DNA from: Terrabacter aerolatus
GTDB lineage: Bacteria > Actinomycetota > Actinomycetes > Actinomycetales > Dermatophilaceae
Length of the DNA: 64,000 bases
Direction of reading: 5' to 3'
Assembly: GCF_007991735.1 (NCBI RefSeq)
Contig: NZ_BJYX01000011.1
Span: 79,489 to 143,488 of the forward strand
This document shows, one piece after another, positions 7,335-15,614 of the stretch (the stretch's first letter is position 1; every line of letters begins with the position of its first letter). Under the pieces are notes generated by a model, which was given only the letters and a program-made list of their open reading frames with translations, did no database searches and had not been told where the DNA came from. A program made the translations under genes and the position numbers.

Positions 7335-9568
7335 GTGCCCGAGAATCGCTGGCTCGACACCAGCATCCGGGACGGAGCCCGACCTGTGGACCTGCCGACG
7401 ACCAGCGCCTTCGACCTTCGCGACCACCTGACCACCAAGGCCGATCCGGCTCTCATCGGGCCGGACGACGCCCACTTCGCCGCCGTCGCCGACGCGATGG
7501 AACAGACCGTGGCCGAGCTGGCCGACCGTCTCGACCTCGCCCGTCGCGCCCGCGGCGGCCGCGGCCAGGCTGCCCTGGACCGCGACCAGGAGGTCCACCG
7601 ACTGAGCGCGCGCCTGCGGACCCTGAGACGGTTCGACCTCGACCTCTGCCTCGGCCGCATGGTGGATGAGAATGATTCCCGTCCCATTCATATCGGCCGT
7701 GTCGGGCTGACGGACCGCACTGGCGAGCGACTGCTCGTCGACTGGCGTTCCCCTGCCGCCGAGCCGTTCTTCGCCGCCACCCACGCCAACCCCATGGGCC
7801 TGGCGAGCAGGCGCCGCTACCGCTGGACCCGGGGTCGGGTCAGCGACTACTGGGACGAGGTGTTCACGCCGGACGACCTCGAGGGGCGCGCCGCCCTCGA
7901 CGACGAGTCGGCCTTCATCGCCTCGCTCGGCGCCAGCCGCTCACCGCGGATGCGTGACGTCCTCGCCACCATCCAGGCCGACCAGGACGCCATCATCCGC
8001 GCGAGCTCCCGGGGCGCCCTCGTCGTCGACGGCGGCCCGGGCACGGGCAAGACGGTCGTCGCCCTCCACCGGACGGCATACCTGCTCTACTCCGACCCGC
8101 GGCTCGGGCACCGGCGCGGCGGAGTGCTCTTCGTCGGACCCCATGAGCCCTACCTCAGCTACGTCTCCGACGTCCTGCCGAGCCTCGGTGAGGAGGGCGT
8201 GCAGACGTGCACGCTGCGTGACCTCGTCCCGGAGGGCGCCACGGCGGCTCCCGAGAAGGATCCCGAGGTGGCCCGGCTCAAGGCGTCGACCGCGCTCGTC
8301 GACGCCATCGAGCCCGCCGTCGCCCTCTACGAGGAGCCACCGTCGCAGGAGACCGAGGTGACGACGCCCTGGGCGGAGGTGCGCCTCTCCCCCGCCGACT
8401 GGCAGGAGGCCCTCGCCGCCGGCGCCCACCTCCCCCACAACGAGGCCCGCGACGACGTCTGGGACGCTCTCGTGGCCATCATCGTCGAGCGGCACGACCT
8501 CGAGATCCGCCTCGACGACGACGGGCAGGACCTCGAGAACGATGCGACTCCTGCCCTGGTCCGTCGCTCGCTCGAGCAGAACCGCGAGCTCCGGACGGCC
8601 TTCGACCGCACGTGGCCGCTCCTCGACGCGGGCGAGCTCCTCGGCGACCTGTGGACGGTGCCGGCCTACCTGCGCCGGTGCGCACCGTCGCTCACCGTCC
8701 CCGAGGTCCGTCGGCTCCAGCGCGCCGAGCCGGACGCGTGGACCCTGTCGGACCTGCCCCTGCTCGATGCCGCGCGCCGCCGGCTCGGCGACCGGGAGGC
8801 CGGCCGACGCCGGCGCCGACGCGAGGCGGCCCTCGCCGTCGAACGCGAGGAGCGCACCAAGGTCGTCGAGCACCTCATCGCGTCCGACGACTCCGACATG
8901 CACGTCATGTCGATGCTGCGCGGCGAGGACCTCCGAGGCGCCCTCGACGACGACACCGACGAGCTCGAGGCAGGCCGGGACCTGCTCGCGGGGCCTTCGC
9001 GCACGTCGTCGTGGACGAGGCCCAGGAGCTGACCGACGCCGAGTGGCGCATGCTCCTCAGCCGCTGCCCCTCTCGCAGCCTCACGGTCGTCGGGGACCGC
9101 GCGCAGGCCCGGCACGGCTTCACGGAGTCGTGGCGGGACCGCCTGGCTCGCGTCGGACTCGACCGCGTCGCCGTCGCCACGCTCGACGTCAACTACCGCA
9201 CCCCGGCCGAGGTGATGGCCGAGGCGGAACCGGTCATCCGTGCAGCGCTGCCCGACGCCAACGTCCCGACCTCGATCCGCGAGAGCGGCATCCCGATCCG
9301 TCACGGCACGACGGCAGAGCTCCGTTCGGTGCTGACCAGCTGGCTCGGGGCCCACTCCGACGGAACCGCCTGTGTCATCGGCGATCCGACCTTCGCGGGA
9401 ACCTCGCGCATCCGCTCCCTGACGCCCACCCTGGCCAAGGGGCTCGAGTTCGACCTCGTCGTGATCGTCGAGCCCGAACGGTTCGGCGGCGGCATCGAGG
9501 GCGCCGTCGACCGCTACGTCGCGATGACGCGCGCCACCCAGCAGCTCGTCGTCCTCACGGACCGGTGA
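7335..9568 (+). pseudogene. helR: helR, RNA polymerase-protecting helicase, frameshifted
   Basis: A HelD/HelR family superfamily-1 helicase-like protein that displaces rifamycins from RNA polymerase. The first reading frame (GTG 7335) encodes an N-terminal coiled-coil arm and the Walker A loop GGPGTGKT (233-240) and stops at 9030-9032. Homology continues without a gap in the -1 frame from about 8993: AHVVVDEAQELT (Walker B), VVGDRAQA, NYRTPAEVM, and VDRYVAMTRATQQL (motif VI), ending at 9568. One missing base in the GGGGCC run near 8991-8995 explains it; restoring a C gives AGPFAH, as expected for the family. Intact length would be about 744 residues. The allele is either inactivated or carries a sequencing error; no -1 slippery heptamer is present. 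The 3' end overlaps the convergent MarR-type gene by 14 bp. Confidence 0.85.
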
Positions 9569-10094
9569 CCCCGCCCGTGTGCGGCGCGCCCGCACCCTCC
9601 TCGAGGGCGGTCAGCCACGCGCGGAGCAGCCCCTCCAGGGCGGTCCGCTGCGGCTGGGACAGTCCCGTCAGCAACGACTCGTCACCGGCCATGACCTCGG
9701 CGAAGATCCCGTCCAGGCGCGCGAGCCCCTGCGGCGTCAGCTGGACGTGCACCGTGCGCCGGTCGGGCTCCTCGCGGACCCGTTGGACGAACCCGAGCGC
9801 CTCCATGGCCTGGACGCGCTGCGTCGTGGCGCCCGGCGTCACGCGACAGCGCCGGGACAGCTCGCCGGCGGTCAGGCGGTAGGGCTTTCCGCTGCGACGG
9901 AGCGTCGACAGGACGTCGAGGTGGCTCTGCTCGAGACCGTGTGCGGCCAGGACGCGTGACCGGTTGTCCATGACGATGCCACCGAGCCGCGACACCGGGG
10001 TGATGATGCCGATGGACGACACGTCGACGTCAGGTCTCTCCCGCTGCCAGGCGGCGATGATCGGGGCGACATGGTCCCCCGCTGGGCTGCTCAC
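9555..10094 (-). CDS. MarR-family transcriptional regulator
   Basis: 179 residues from the GTG at 10094. The chain has a MarR-type N-terminal helix (IIAAWQRERPDVDVSSIGII), a winged helix-turn-helix (LTAGELSRRCRVTPGATTQRVQAME) and the wing GFVQRVREEPDRRTVHVQLTPQG. The longer frame upstream is discarded because it would run through the operator and the divergent MFS start. A perfect palindrome lies 10 bp before the start, so self-repression is likely, together with control of the divergent transporter. The 3' end overlaps helR by 14 bp and has no terminator of its own. Confidence 0.85.
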   Translation of the reverse strand: MSSPAGDHVAPIIAAWQRERPDVDVSSIGIITPVSRLGGIVMDNRSRVLAAHGLEQSHLDVLSTLRRSGKPYRLTAGELSRRCRVTPGATTQRVQAMEALGFVQRVREEPDRRTVHVQLTPQGLARLDGIFAEVMAGDESLLTGLSQPQRTALEGLLRAWLTALEEGAGAPHTGGVTGP

Positions 10095-10103
10095 CCTGGA
10101 TAC

Positions 10104-10115
10104 TTTAGTTCTAAA
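10104..10115. promoter_or_regulatory. MarR operator palindrome
   Basis: TTTAG, 2-bp centre, CTAAA; a 12-bp AT-rich palindrome between the divergent MarR-type and MFS genes, 10 bp from the regulator start. Typical size and position for a MarR dimer site. Confidence 0.6.
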
Positions 10116-10197
10116 CCACGTGCGAGTGGGCGAGGAGCGGCGGCGTGTTGGCCCCGCTCCCCTGCCCCGCCGCCCGACCGTGTGGGACAGTCCTCGC

Positions 10198-11574
10198 ATG
10201 TCGCACGTCGCCGTCAACGCCGCCCGACCGGAGACCCGCGAGCAGCGCGCCTGGTACTGGTACGACTGGGCCAACTCGGCCTACGTCACGACCACCGCGA
10301 CGGTGCTCATGAGCCCCTACCTCACGACCGTCGCCGAGCAGGCCGCGTGCCCCGGGCTACCGAGCGGCCAGGACTGCACGACGAGCCTCTCGGTGCTCGG
10401 CATCCCCGTCGCGCCCGGCTCGCTGTGGTTCTTCACCGTGACGTTCACGACCATCCTGTCGGCGATCGTGCTCATCTTCATCGGCGCCATCGCCGACCGC
10501 AGCCCCAGGCCGACGCGGCTCTTCGCGACCTTCGCCTGGGTCGGCGCGCTCGCGGCCAGCCTCATGTTCTTCGTCGCGGGCACGAACTGGCAGCTCGGGG
10601 CGGCCCTCGTCGTCGTCGCGGGCATCTGTCTCGGGGCCTCGCTCGTCATCTACGACTCGATCCTGTGTCGCATCGCCAACGAGAACGAGCGAGACCGGGT
10701 CTCCTCCAAGGGGTGGGCGTTCGGCTACCTCGGGGGCGGCATCCTGCTCACCCTCAACTTCGCCCTCGACTTCTTCCACGAGAACCTCGGCCTCGACCGG
10801 GCCATGAGCACCCGCATCAGCATCCTGTCGGCCGGCCTGTGGTGGGCGGGGTTCACGGTCATCCCCTACCTCGGGCTGCGCCACCTGACCGGCACGGTCG
10901 AGACGCCTGTCGACAGGTCGGCCGGTGTCGTGCGCGGCAGCATCGTCCAGCTGCGCAGCACCTTCCGTGACCTCGCCAACTACCCCCAGACGAAGATGTT
11001 CCTGCTCGCCTACCTCTTCTTCAACGACGGCATCCAGACGGTCATCGGCAGCTCGAGCGTCTACGGCTCGAAGGAGCTCGGCTTCTCCGAGACGACGGTG
11101 CTCGGGGTCTTCCTCTTCGTGCAGTTCGTCGCCTACGCCGGCGCCCGGCTCTTCGGCCGGGTGGCGGCGACCATCGGGGCGTGGCGCACCGTCCTCTACG
11201 GCATCGGCCTCTGGACGCTGGTCGTCGTCCTCGCCTTCCTCGTCCCCTCGAAGTCCCTCGTCATCTTCCTCGCCCTGGCCCTGCTCATCGGCATCGTCCT
11301 CGGTGGCACCCAGGCCCTGTCGCGCTCGCTGTACAGCCAGCTCATCCCCCGCGGCCGGGAGGCGGAGTACTTCAGCCTCTACCAGGCGATGGAGCGCGGC
11401 ACGAGCTGGTTCGGGACGCTCATCTTCGGGCTCGTCTACCAGTTCACCCTCAGCTACCGCTGGGCGATCATCGCCCTCATCGTCTTCTTCGCCGTCGGCG
11501 GCGCACTGCTGTCGAGGGTGCGCATGCGCGAGGGCATCGAGCAGGCGGGCAACCCGGTTCCCTCCGTCATCTGA
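10198..11574 (+). CDS. MFS transporter, UMF1/Atg22-like family
   Basis: 458 residues with about 12 hydrophobic segments. The opening REQRAWYWYDWANSAYVTT is the signature of the UMF1 (Atg22-like) branch of the major facilitator superfamily; SKGWAFGYLGGG and GGTQALSRSLYSQLIP are also conserved there. Fungal Atg22 exports amino acids from the vacuole; bacterial substrates are not established. The ATG at 10198 is chosen because the signature starts 12 residues later and upstream sequence belongs to the operator region. Divergent from the MarR-type gene, suggesting regulated efflux; rbpA follows 119 bp downstream on the same strand. Confidence 0.88.
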   Translation: MSHVAVNAARPETREQRAWYWYDWANSAYVTTTATVLMSPYLTTVAEQAACPGLPSGQDCTTSLSVLGIPVAPGSLWFFTVTFTTILSAIVLIFIGAIADRSPRPTRLFATFAWVGALAASLMFFVAGTNWQLGAALVVVAGICLGASLVIYDSILCRIANENERDRVSSKGWAFGYLGGGILLTLNFALDFFHENLGLDRAMSTRISILSAGLWWAGFTVIPYLGLRHLTGTVETPVDRSAGVVRGSIVQLRSTFRDLANYPQTKMFLLAYLFFNDGIQTVIGSSSVYGSKELGFSETTVLGVFLFVQFVAYAGARLFGRVAATIGAWRTVLYGIGLWTLVVVLAFLVPSKSLVIFLALALLIGIVLGGTQALSRSLYSQLIPRGREAEYFSLYQAMERGTSWFGTLIFGLVYQFTLSYRWAIIALIVFFAVGGALLSRVRMREGIEQAGNPVPSVI

Positions 11575-11602
11575 GACCGGCTTACAATTCGCGGCCGCTC
11601 GG

Positions 11603-11628
11603 GGAACAAGTCAACTGTTTCGCTCGTT
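11603..11628 (+). promoter_or_regulatory. Sigma-R/SigH-type promoter of rbpA
   Basis: GGAAC at 11603-11607 and GTT at 11626-11628 with an 18-nt spacer fit the thiol-stress sigma factor consensus (GGAAT-N18/19-GTT). rbpA is a known SigR target in Streptomyces, which supports the call. Confidence 0.7.
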
Positions 11629-11693
11629 CAAGCGTCTGTGAGGGTAAGACACCAGCGAGGTGTCACAAGGGCAGAAGTCTTGGAGGGGTCCAC

Positions 11694-12056
11694 ATGGCCG
11701 ATCGAGCACTACGCGGTTCCAACCTCGGCGCGAGGAGCATGGAATCTGACGAGAACGTCGTCCCGAGTGAGCGTCAGCTCACCGCTTACGTCTGCCCGGA
11801 GGGACACCGCACCGAGCTTCCCTTCTCCATCGAGGCCGACGTGCCTCCGACGTGGGAGTGCCGTTGCGGCCTCGACGCCAAGCTCCAGGGCGGCGGCGCC
11901 GAGCCCGAGGCCAAGCCGGTCAAGCACCAGCGCACGCACTGGGACATGCTCCTCGAGCGTCGTTCCATCCCGGAGCTCGAGGAGCTCCTCGAGGAGCGCC
12001 TGACGTTGCTGCGCGAGTCGCGGGGCGAGAAGCCGCGCCGCAAGAAGACCGCCTGA
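11694..12056 (+). CDS. rbpA: RNA polymerase-binding protein RbpA
   Basis: 120 residues, the usual RbpA length. RbpA binds the group 1/2 sigma factor and RNA polymerase beta', stabilises the open complex and gives basal rifampicin tolerance. The start MADRALRGSNLGARSMESDEN is conserved in the family; the core domain (AYVCPEGHRTELPFS ... WECRCG) is followed by the sigma-interaction domain (RTHWDMLLERRSIPELEELLEERL). A GGAGGGG ribosome-binding site precedes the ATG. Its proximity to helR places two RNA polymerase-protection factors within 5 kb. Confidence 0.95.
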   Translation: MADRALRGSNLGARSMESDENVVPSERQLTAYVCPEGHRTELPFSIEADVPPTWECRCGLDAKLQGGGAEPEAKPVKHQRTHWDMLLERRSIPELEELLEERLTLLRESRGEKPRRKKTA

Positions 12057-12079
12057 CCCCACCCGACCGCACCACCGGG

Positions 12080-12110
12080 AAGCCCGCCTCGTTCGTGGAG
12101 GCGGGCTTTT
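12080..12110 (+). terminator. rbpA terminator
   Basis: An 11-bp perfect stem (AAGCCCGCCTC / GAGGCGGGCTT) with a 7-nt loop and a short T run, 23 bp after the rbpA stop. Two tandem copies of the GTATGCCG element start directly after it. Confidence 0.85.
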
Positions 12111-12111
12111 C

Positions 12112-12126
12112 GTATGCCGTATGCCG
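12112..12126. repeat. Tandem pair of the GTATGCCG element
   Basis: Two copies of GTATGCC in a row (12112 and 12119), each followed by G, directly after the rbpA terminator in intergenic DNA. These are two of at least 28 copies in the window. Confidence 0.7.
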
Positions 12127-12148
12127 TGTGCCGGGGTGCGAGGTGGTC

Positions 12149-12176
12149 GTGACCCCGCCCCGGGTGACGGGGTCAC
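12149..12176 (-). terminator. Probable fxsA-side terminator hairpin
   Basis: GTGACCCCG and CGGGGTCAC form a 9-bp perfect stem with a 10-nt loop in the gap between rbpA and the end of fxsA. No T-tract is present. Confidence 0.45.
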
Positions 12177-12201
12177 CTCGGGCCACGCGGGCACGCAGGC
12201 G

Positions 12202-12261
12202 CCGATCATGACCGGGCCGGTCATGACCGGGCCGATCAGGACCGCGCTGATCAGGACCGGG
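12202..12261. repeat. 15-bp tandem repeat, four units
   Basis: Units begin at 12202, 12217, 12232 and 12247 (ccgatcatgaccggg and close variants). They end 7 bp before the fxsA stop codon. The sequence lies between convergent rbpA and fxsA and does not look coding. Confidence 0.75.
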
Positions 12262-12268
12262 CTCGCCC

Positions 12269-12814
12269 TCAGTCCTCGTCGATGATCTCGCCCTCGACGA
12301 CCTCGTCGCTCGAGGTCGACCGGGTGCCACCCTGTGGCGTCGTCGGCTGCTCCCATGCGGGACCGTTGGGCTGACCGGTGACGGCGGGTCCGCCGAAGCG
12401 CTCGGTCTGCGCGACCAGCCGTCGCGAGATGACCGCGGCGAGGAGGCTACGCGCGACGGGGCGGGTGAACGGGAGCACGAGGACGAGGCCGAGCAGGTCC
12501 GTGACGAATCCGGGTAGCAGCAGCAGGCTGCCGCCGACGAGGACGACGACGCCGTCGGCGATCTCACGGGCCGGCATCCGCCCGTCGCGCACCGCCTGCT
12601 GCAGCGCACGCCAGGCTCGGGCGCCCTCCCGGCGGATCAGCCACGCGCCGAGGAGCGAGGTGGCGAGCAGGAGCAGGAAGGTCGGCCAGCCGCCGATCCA
12701 CTGTCCGACCGCGACGATGACGACGATCTCGACGATCGGCAGGAGCAGCAGCCCCACGACGGCGAGCCGGGTCAGTCGCAGCCGACGGGCGCGGGACGGC
12801 TGGGCCGAGGTCAT
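12269..12814 (-). CDS. fxsA: FxsA family membrane protein
   Basis: 181 residues. FxsA is a small cytoplasmic-membrane protein; in E. coli its overproduction relieves F-plasmid exclusion of phage T7, but its usual role is unknown. Two hydrophobic segments are visible at about residues 15-38 and 42-60, and a third around GVVVLVGGSLLLLPGFVTDLLGLVLVL, the family signature. The acidic C-terminal tail (about 50 residues) is cytoplasmic in type. The start overlaps the ppm stop by 4 bp (ATGA), so it is translationally coupled at the end of the lnt-ppm-fxsA unit. Confidence 0.88.
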   Translation of the reverse strand: MTSAQPSRARRLRLTRLAVVGLLLLPIVEIVVIVAVGQWIGGWPTFLLLLATSLLGAWLIRREGARAWRALQQAVRDGRMPAREIADGVVVLVGGSLLLLPGFVTDLLGLVLVLPFTRPVARSLLAAVISRRLVAQTERFGGPAVTGQPNGPAWEQPTTPQGGTRSTSSDEVVEGEIIDED

Positions 12815-13602
12815 GCGCGGTCCCTCGCAGCCTCGCGTCCGCGCACCCGGCCCGAGACCGAGCGCAGCTGGTCCACGCGGTGCTCGACGCCCCAGCGGGT
12901 CACGCTCGTCAGGGCCTCCCGGACGATGTCGTGGCCCATCTTCGACACGCCGACCTCACGCTCGACGAACGTGATGGGCACCTCGACGACCGTCAGTCCG
13001 GCGCGCACGGCGCGCAGCGTCAGGTCGATCTGGAAGCAGTAGCCCTGGGACTCGACGCCCTCCAGGCCCATGGTGCGCAGGGCGCCCGAACGGTAGACGC
13101 GGTAGCCGGCCGTCGCGTCGTTGACCGACATCCCGAGCATCATCTTGGTGTAGATGTTGGCACCGATCGAGAGGACCTTGCGGTGGGCCGGCCAGTTGCG
13201 GACCTCGCCGCCCTTGACCCACCGGGCCCCGATGACGAGGTCGGCCTCGCCGAGCGCCGCGAGCAGCGACGGCAGCTGCTCGGGCAGGTGCGACCCGTCG
13301 GCATCCATCTCGACGGCGGCGTCGTACCCCCGCTCGAGCACGATGGCGAAGCCGGCGAGGTAGGCCTTGCCGAGGCCCTCCTTGCCGGCTCGGTGCACGA
13401 CGTTGACCTGGGGGTCGGCCGCCGCGATCTCGTCGGCGATCTGCCCGGTGCCGTCGGGTGAGCCGTCGTCGAGGACGAAGACGTCGGCGGTGGGCACGCT
13501 CGCGCGCACTCGCGCGACGATCCCGGGCAGGTTGTCCCGCTCGTTGTACGTCGGGATGAGCACGGCGACTCGGGTCACCGGCTCACGCTGCATCGTCGTC
13601 AT
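12811..13602 (-). CDS. Polyprenol-phosphate mannosyltransferase (Ppm/Dpm1-like)
   Basis: 263-residue GT2 glycosyltransferase. It should transfer mannose from GDP-mannose to polyprenyl phosphate, supplying donors for lipoglycans or protein O-mannosylation. The GT-A motifs are clear: VLIPTYNERDNL, FVLDDGSPDGTG, and the metal-binding AVEMDADGSH, followed by the acceptor-side GYRVYRSGAL and SQGYCFQIDL. There are no C-terminal membrane segments, so it probably works with the adjacent membrane protein Lnt, as in Mycobacterium where the two activities are fused or paired. The ATG at 13602 overlaps the lnt end by 20 bp. Confidence 0.9.
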   Translation of the reverse strand: MTTMQREPVTRVAVLIPTYNERDNLPGIVARVRASVPTADVFVLDDGSPDGTGQIADEIAAADPQVNVVHRAGKEGLGKAYLAGFAIVLERGYDAAVEMDADGSHLPEQLPSLLAALGEADLVIGARWVKGGEVRNWPAHRKVLSIGANIYTKMMLGMSVNDATAGYRVYRSGALRTMGLEGVESQGYCFQIDLTLRAVRAGLTVVEVPITFVEREVGVSKMGHDIVREALTSVTRWGVEHRVDQLRSVSGRVRGREAARDRA

Positions 13603-15181
13603 CCTCGTCCTTCGTCGGGCCCGGCACGTCCGGGGCTCCAGCGCCAGCACCGCGGCCGCCGAGGAGGCCCAGGGCGAGCATCGTCAGCAGTGCGGCGGCA
13701 GCGACCCACTCGGGGGCCTCACCCACGCGGGTCGCCAGCGTCGTGGCGTCACGCAAGGGTAGTGCCCCTCGGACCACTGCCTGGGTGAACAACGACGTCA
13801 CCTGGTGCGCGGTTCCGTCAGGCGTGATGAGGGCGCTCTGTCCCACCGTCGAGACGTGGACGACGGACCGGCCGAACTCCATGGCCCGCAGCCGGCTGAT
13901 GGCCAGCTGCTGCGGCGACTCGACGGTGAAGCCGAAGGTTGCGTTGTTCGTCTGGACGACGAGCACGTTGGCGCCGGTCTGCACGGCGTCGCGCATGATG
14001 TCGTCGTAGGCCACCTCGAAGCAGATCGCCAGACCTGCCCTGATCGGCTGGCCGGAGGCGCTCTTCACGGTGAACAGGCCGGGACCCGGGCCCGGCACGA
14101 AGTCGCGCCGCACGAGGTCGACCTCCGCGCTGAAGTTGCGCCAGAAGGCCCGGTTCGGGATGTACTCGGCGAAGGGCACCGGGTGGCGCTTCACGTAGCG
14201 GTCGGTGTTGCCCTTGCCGGGCTCGAAGAGCAGCGACACGTTGGAGACGAAGCCCACCGGCTCCGCGAGCAGCCCACCGACGATGAGGGGGCGGCGGAGG
14301 GCGGCGACGGTCTCGAGGATGAGGTCCTTGGCGTCGGCGTTGCGCAACGGGTCGATGTCCGAGGCGTTCTCGGGCCAGACCACGAGATCGGGCGCCGGCG
14401 CCCGCCCGGCATCGACGTCGGCCTGCGCCTTGAGCGTGGCCGCGATGTGGTTGTCTAGAACGGCGCGACGCTCGGAGTTGAAGTCGAGACCGGGGTGGGG
14501 CACGTTGCCCTGCACCCCGAGGAACTGCGCCGAGGGGCCGTCGGTCGGTAGCGGGACGGCGAGCCCGGCCAGCCCGAGCACGAGCGCGCCCGCCAGGGGC
14601 AGCACGAACCGGCGCGACGGCATACGCGAGGAGGTCGGGCCACCCGGGGTCCTGCGGGCCGCGAGGACGCGGAGCGCGTGCTGGGCGCCGAGGGCGAGCA
14701 GCGCCGCGCACAGGGCGATGACGAACCCGACGAAGGGCGCCCCGCCGAGCGCGACGAGGCGTCCGAAGGGTGAGTCGGCCTGGCCGAAGGCGAGCTTGAG
14801 CCAGGGGAAGCCGCCGTAGGGGGCCCGGGCCCGGAAGCCCTCGGCCACGACCCACACGAGGGCGAACGCCAGCGGGCGCACGCTCCCCCGACGGCTCAGC
14901 CACCCGTAGAGGGCGCCGGCGAGGCCGAGGAAGAGCGCCTCGAGGGTCGCGAGCGCGAGCCAGGGCAGTGAGCCGACGTAGATGCCGGACCAGCTGAGCG
15001 ACGGGACGAAGAAGGCGAGGCCACCGACGAGACCGGTGAGGAAGCCACGGCGGGCGCCCACCCCCGTCCAGGCCCAGGCCCACAGGGCCAGGGCGAGCGG
15101 GGCCGCGACCCAGACGTCGAACGTCGGGAACGCGAGGCACAACAGCCCGCCGGCGATCAGGGACAGGAGGAGGCGCCGCAC
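13583..15181 (-). CDS. lnt: Apolipoprotein N-acyltransferase
   Basis: 532 residues. Lnt adds the third acyl chain to the N-terminal Cys of mature lipoproteins on the outer face of the membrane. About six N-terminal membrane segments (to residue ~170) and another near 193-210 frame a nitrilase-type domain whose triad is visible as E271 (VVWPEN), K331 (YVKRHPVPFAEY) and C387 (AICFEV). A last membrane helix precedes an acidic tail. The GTG at 15181 is chosen because it begins at the first membrane helix; the longer frame would run through kal. It follows kal by 37 bp, a gap containing one CGGCATAC element. Confidence 0.9.
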   Translation of the reverse strand: MRRLLLSLIAGGLLCLAFPTFDVWVAAPLALALWAWAWTGVGARRGFLTGLVGGLAFFVPSLSWSGIYVGSLPWLALATLEALFLGLAGALYGWLSRRGSVRPLAFALVWVVAEGFRARAPYGGFPWLKLAFGQADSPFGRLVALGGAPFVGFVIALCAALLALGAQHALRVLAARRTPGGPTSSRMPSRRFVLPLAGALVLGLAGLAVPLPTDGPSAQFLGVQGNVPHPGLDFNSERRAVLDNHIAATLKAQADVDAGRAPAPDLVVWPENASDIDPLRNADAKDLILETVAALRRPLIVGGLLAEPVGFVSNVSLLFEPGKGNTDRYVKRHPVPFAEYIPNRAFWRNFSAEVDLVRRDFVPGPGPGLFTVKSASGQPIRAGLAICFEVAYDDIMRDAVQTGANVLVVQTNNATFGFTVESPQQLAISRLRAMEFGRSVVHVSTVGQSALITPDGTAHQVTSLFTQAVVRGALPLRDATTLATRVGEAPEWVAAAALLTMLALGLLGGRGAGAGAPDVPGPTKDEDDDDAA

Positions 15182-15218
15182 GGGATCACCGTATGCCGTG
15201 CTGTCTGGACGTCGGCTG

Positions 15219-15614
15219 TCAGGGCACGACGACGACCCCCCGCGCCGTCGTCGCGACGACGGCCGGGTCGAGGGGGTCGGCCGCGGACGCGCCCCTCGAG
15301 GGGTTGCCGCGCGCCACGACGCGCACCTCGAAGTCCATCTCACGCGAGCGGGTCCCCACCCTGACGATCTCGGCCGAGACCTCGATGACGTCTCCGGCGC
15401 GGACCGGCGCCGTGAACTGCACGTCGCTGTACGAGGCGAAGAGTCCCTCGTCACCGTCGGTGATGATGCACATCTCGGTCGCGACGTCGCCGAACGCGGC
15501 CAGCGAGTAGGCCCCGTCGACGAGGTTGCCGGCATAGTGCGCGTGGCTGTAGGGCACGTATCGGCGGTGGGTGACCCGCTGTCCGACCCTCGCCGTGGTG
15601 GTGCGCTGCGTCAT
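15219..15614 (-). CDS. kal: 3-aminobutyryl-CoA ammonia-lyase
   Basis: 131 residues with a hotdog fold. Kal removes ammonia from L-3-aminobutyryl-CoA to give crotonyl-CoA, a late step of the 2,3-aminomutase route of lysine breakdown. Length and the segments SHAHYAGNLVDGA, CIITDGDEGLFASY and EMDFEVRVVARG agree with characterised Kal proteins. The assignment leans on context: the ATG overlaps the kamE stop (ATGA, 15611-15614), placing it in the kdd-kamD-kamE-kal operon. A generic hotdog thioesterase is the alternative. Confidence 0.8.
   Translation of the reverse strand: MTQRTTTARVGQRVTHRRYVPYSHAHYAGNLVDGAYSLAAFGDVATEMCIITDGDEGLFASYSDVQFTAPVRAGDVIEVSAEIVRVGTRSREMDFEVRVVARGNPSRGASAADPLDPAVVATTARGVVVVP

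Noticed and set aside
8988..9000. Programmed -1 frameshift in helR
   Set aside because: No X-XXY-YYZ slippery heptamer and no downstream pseudoknot were seen; a missing base explains the data.
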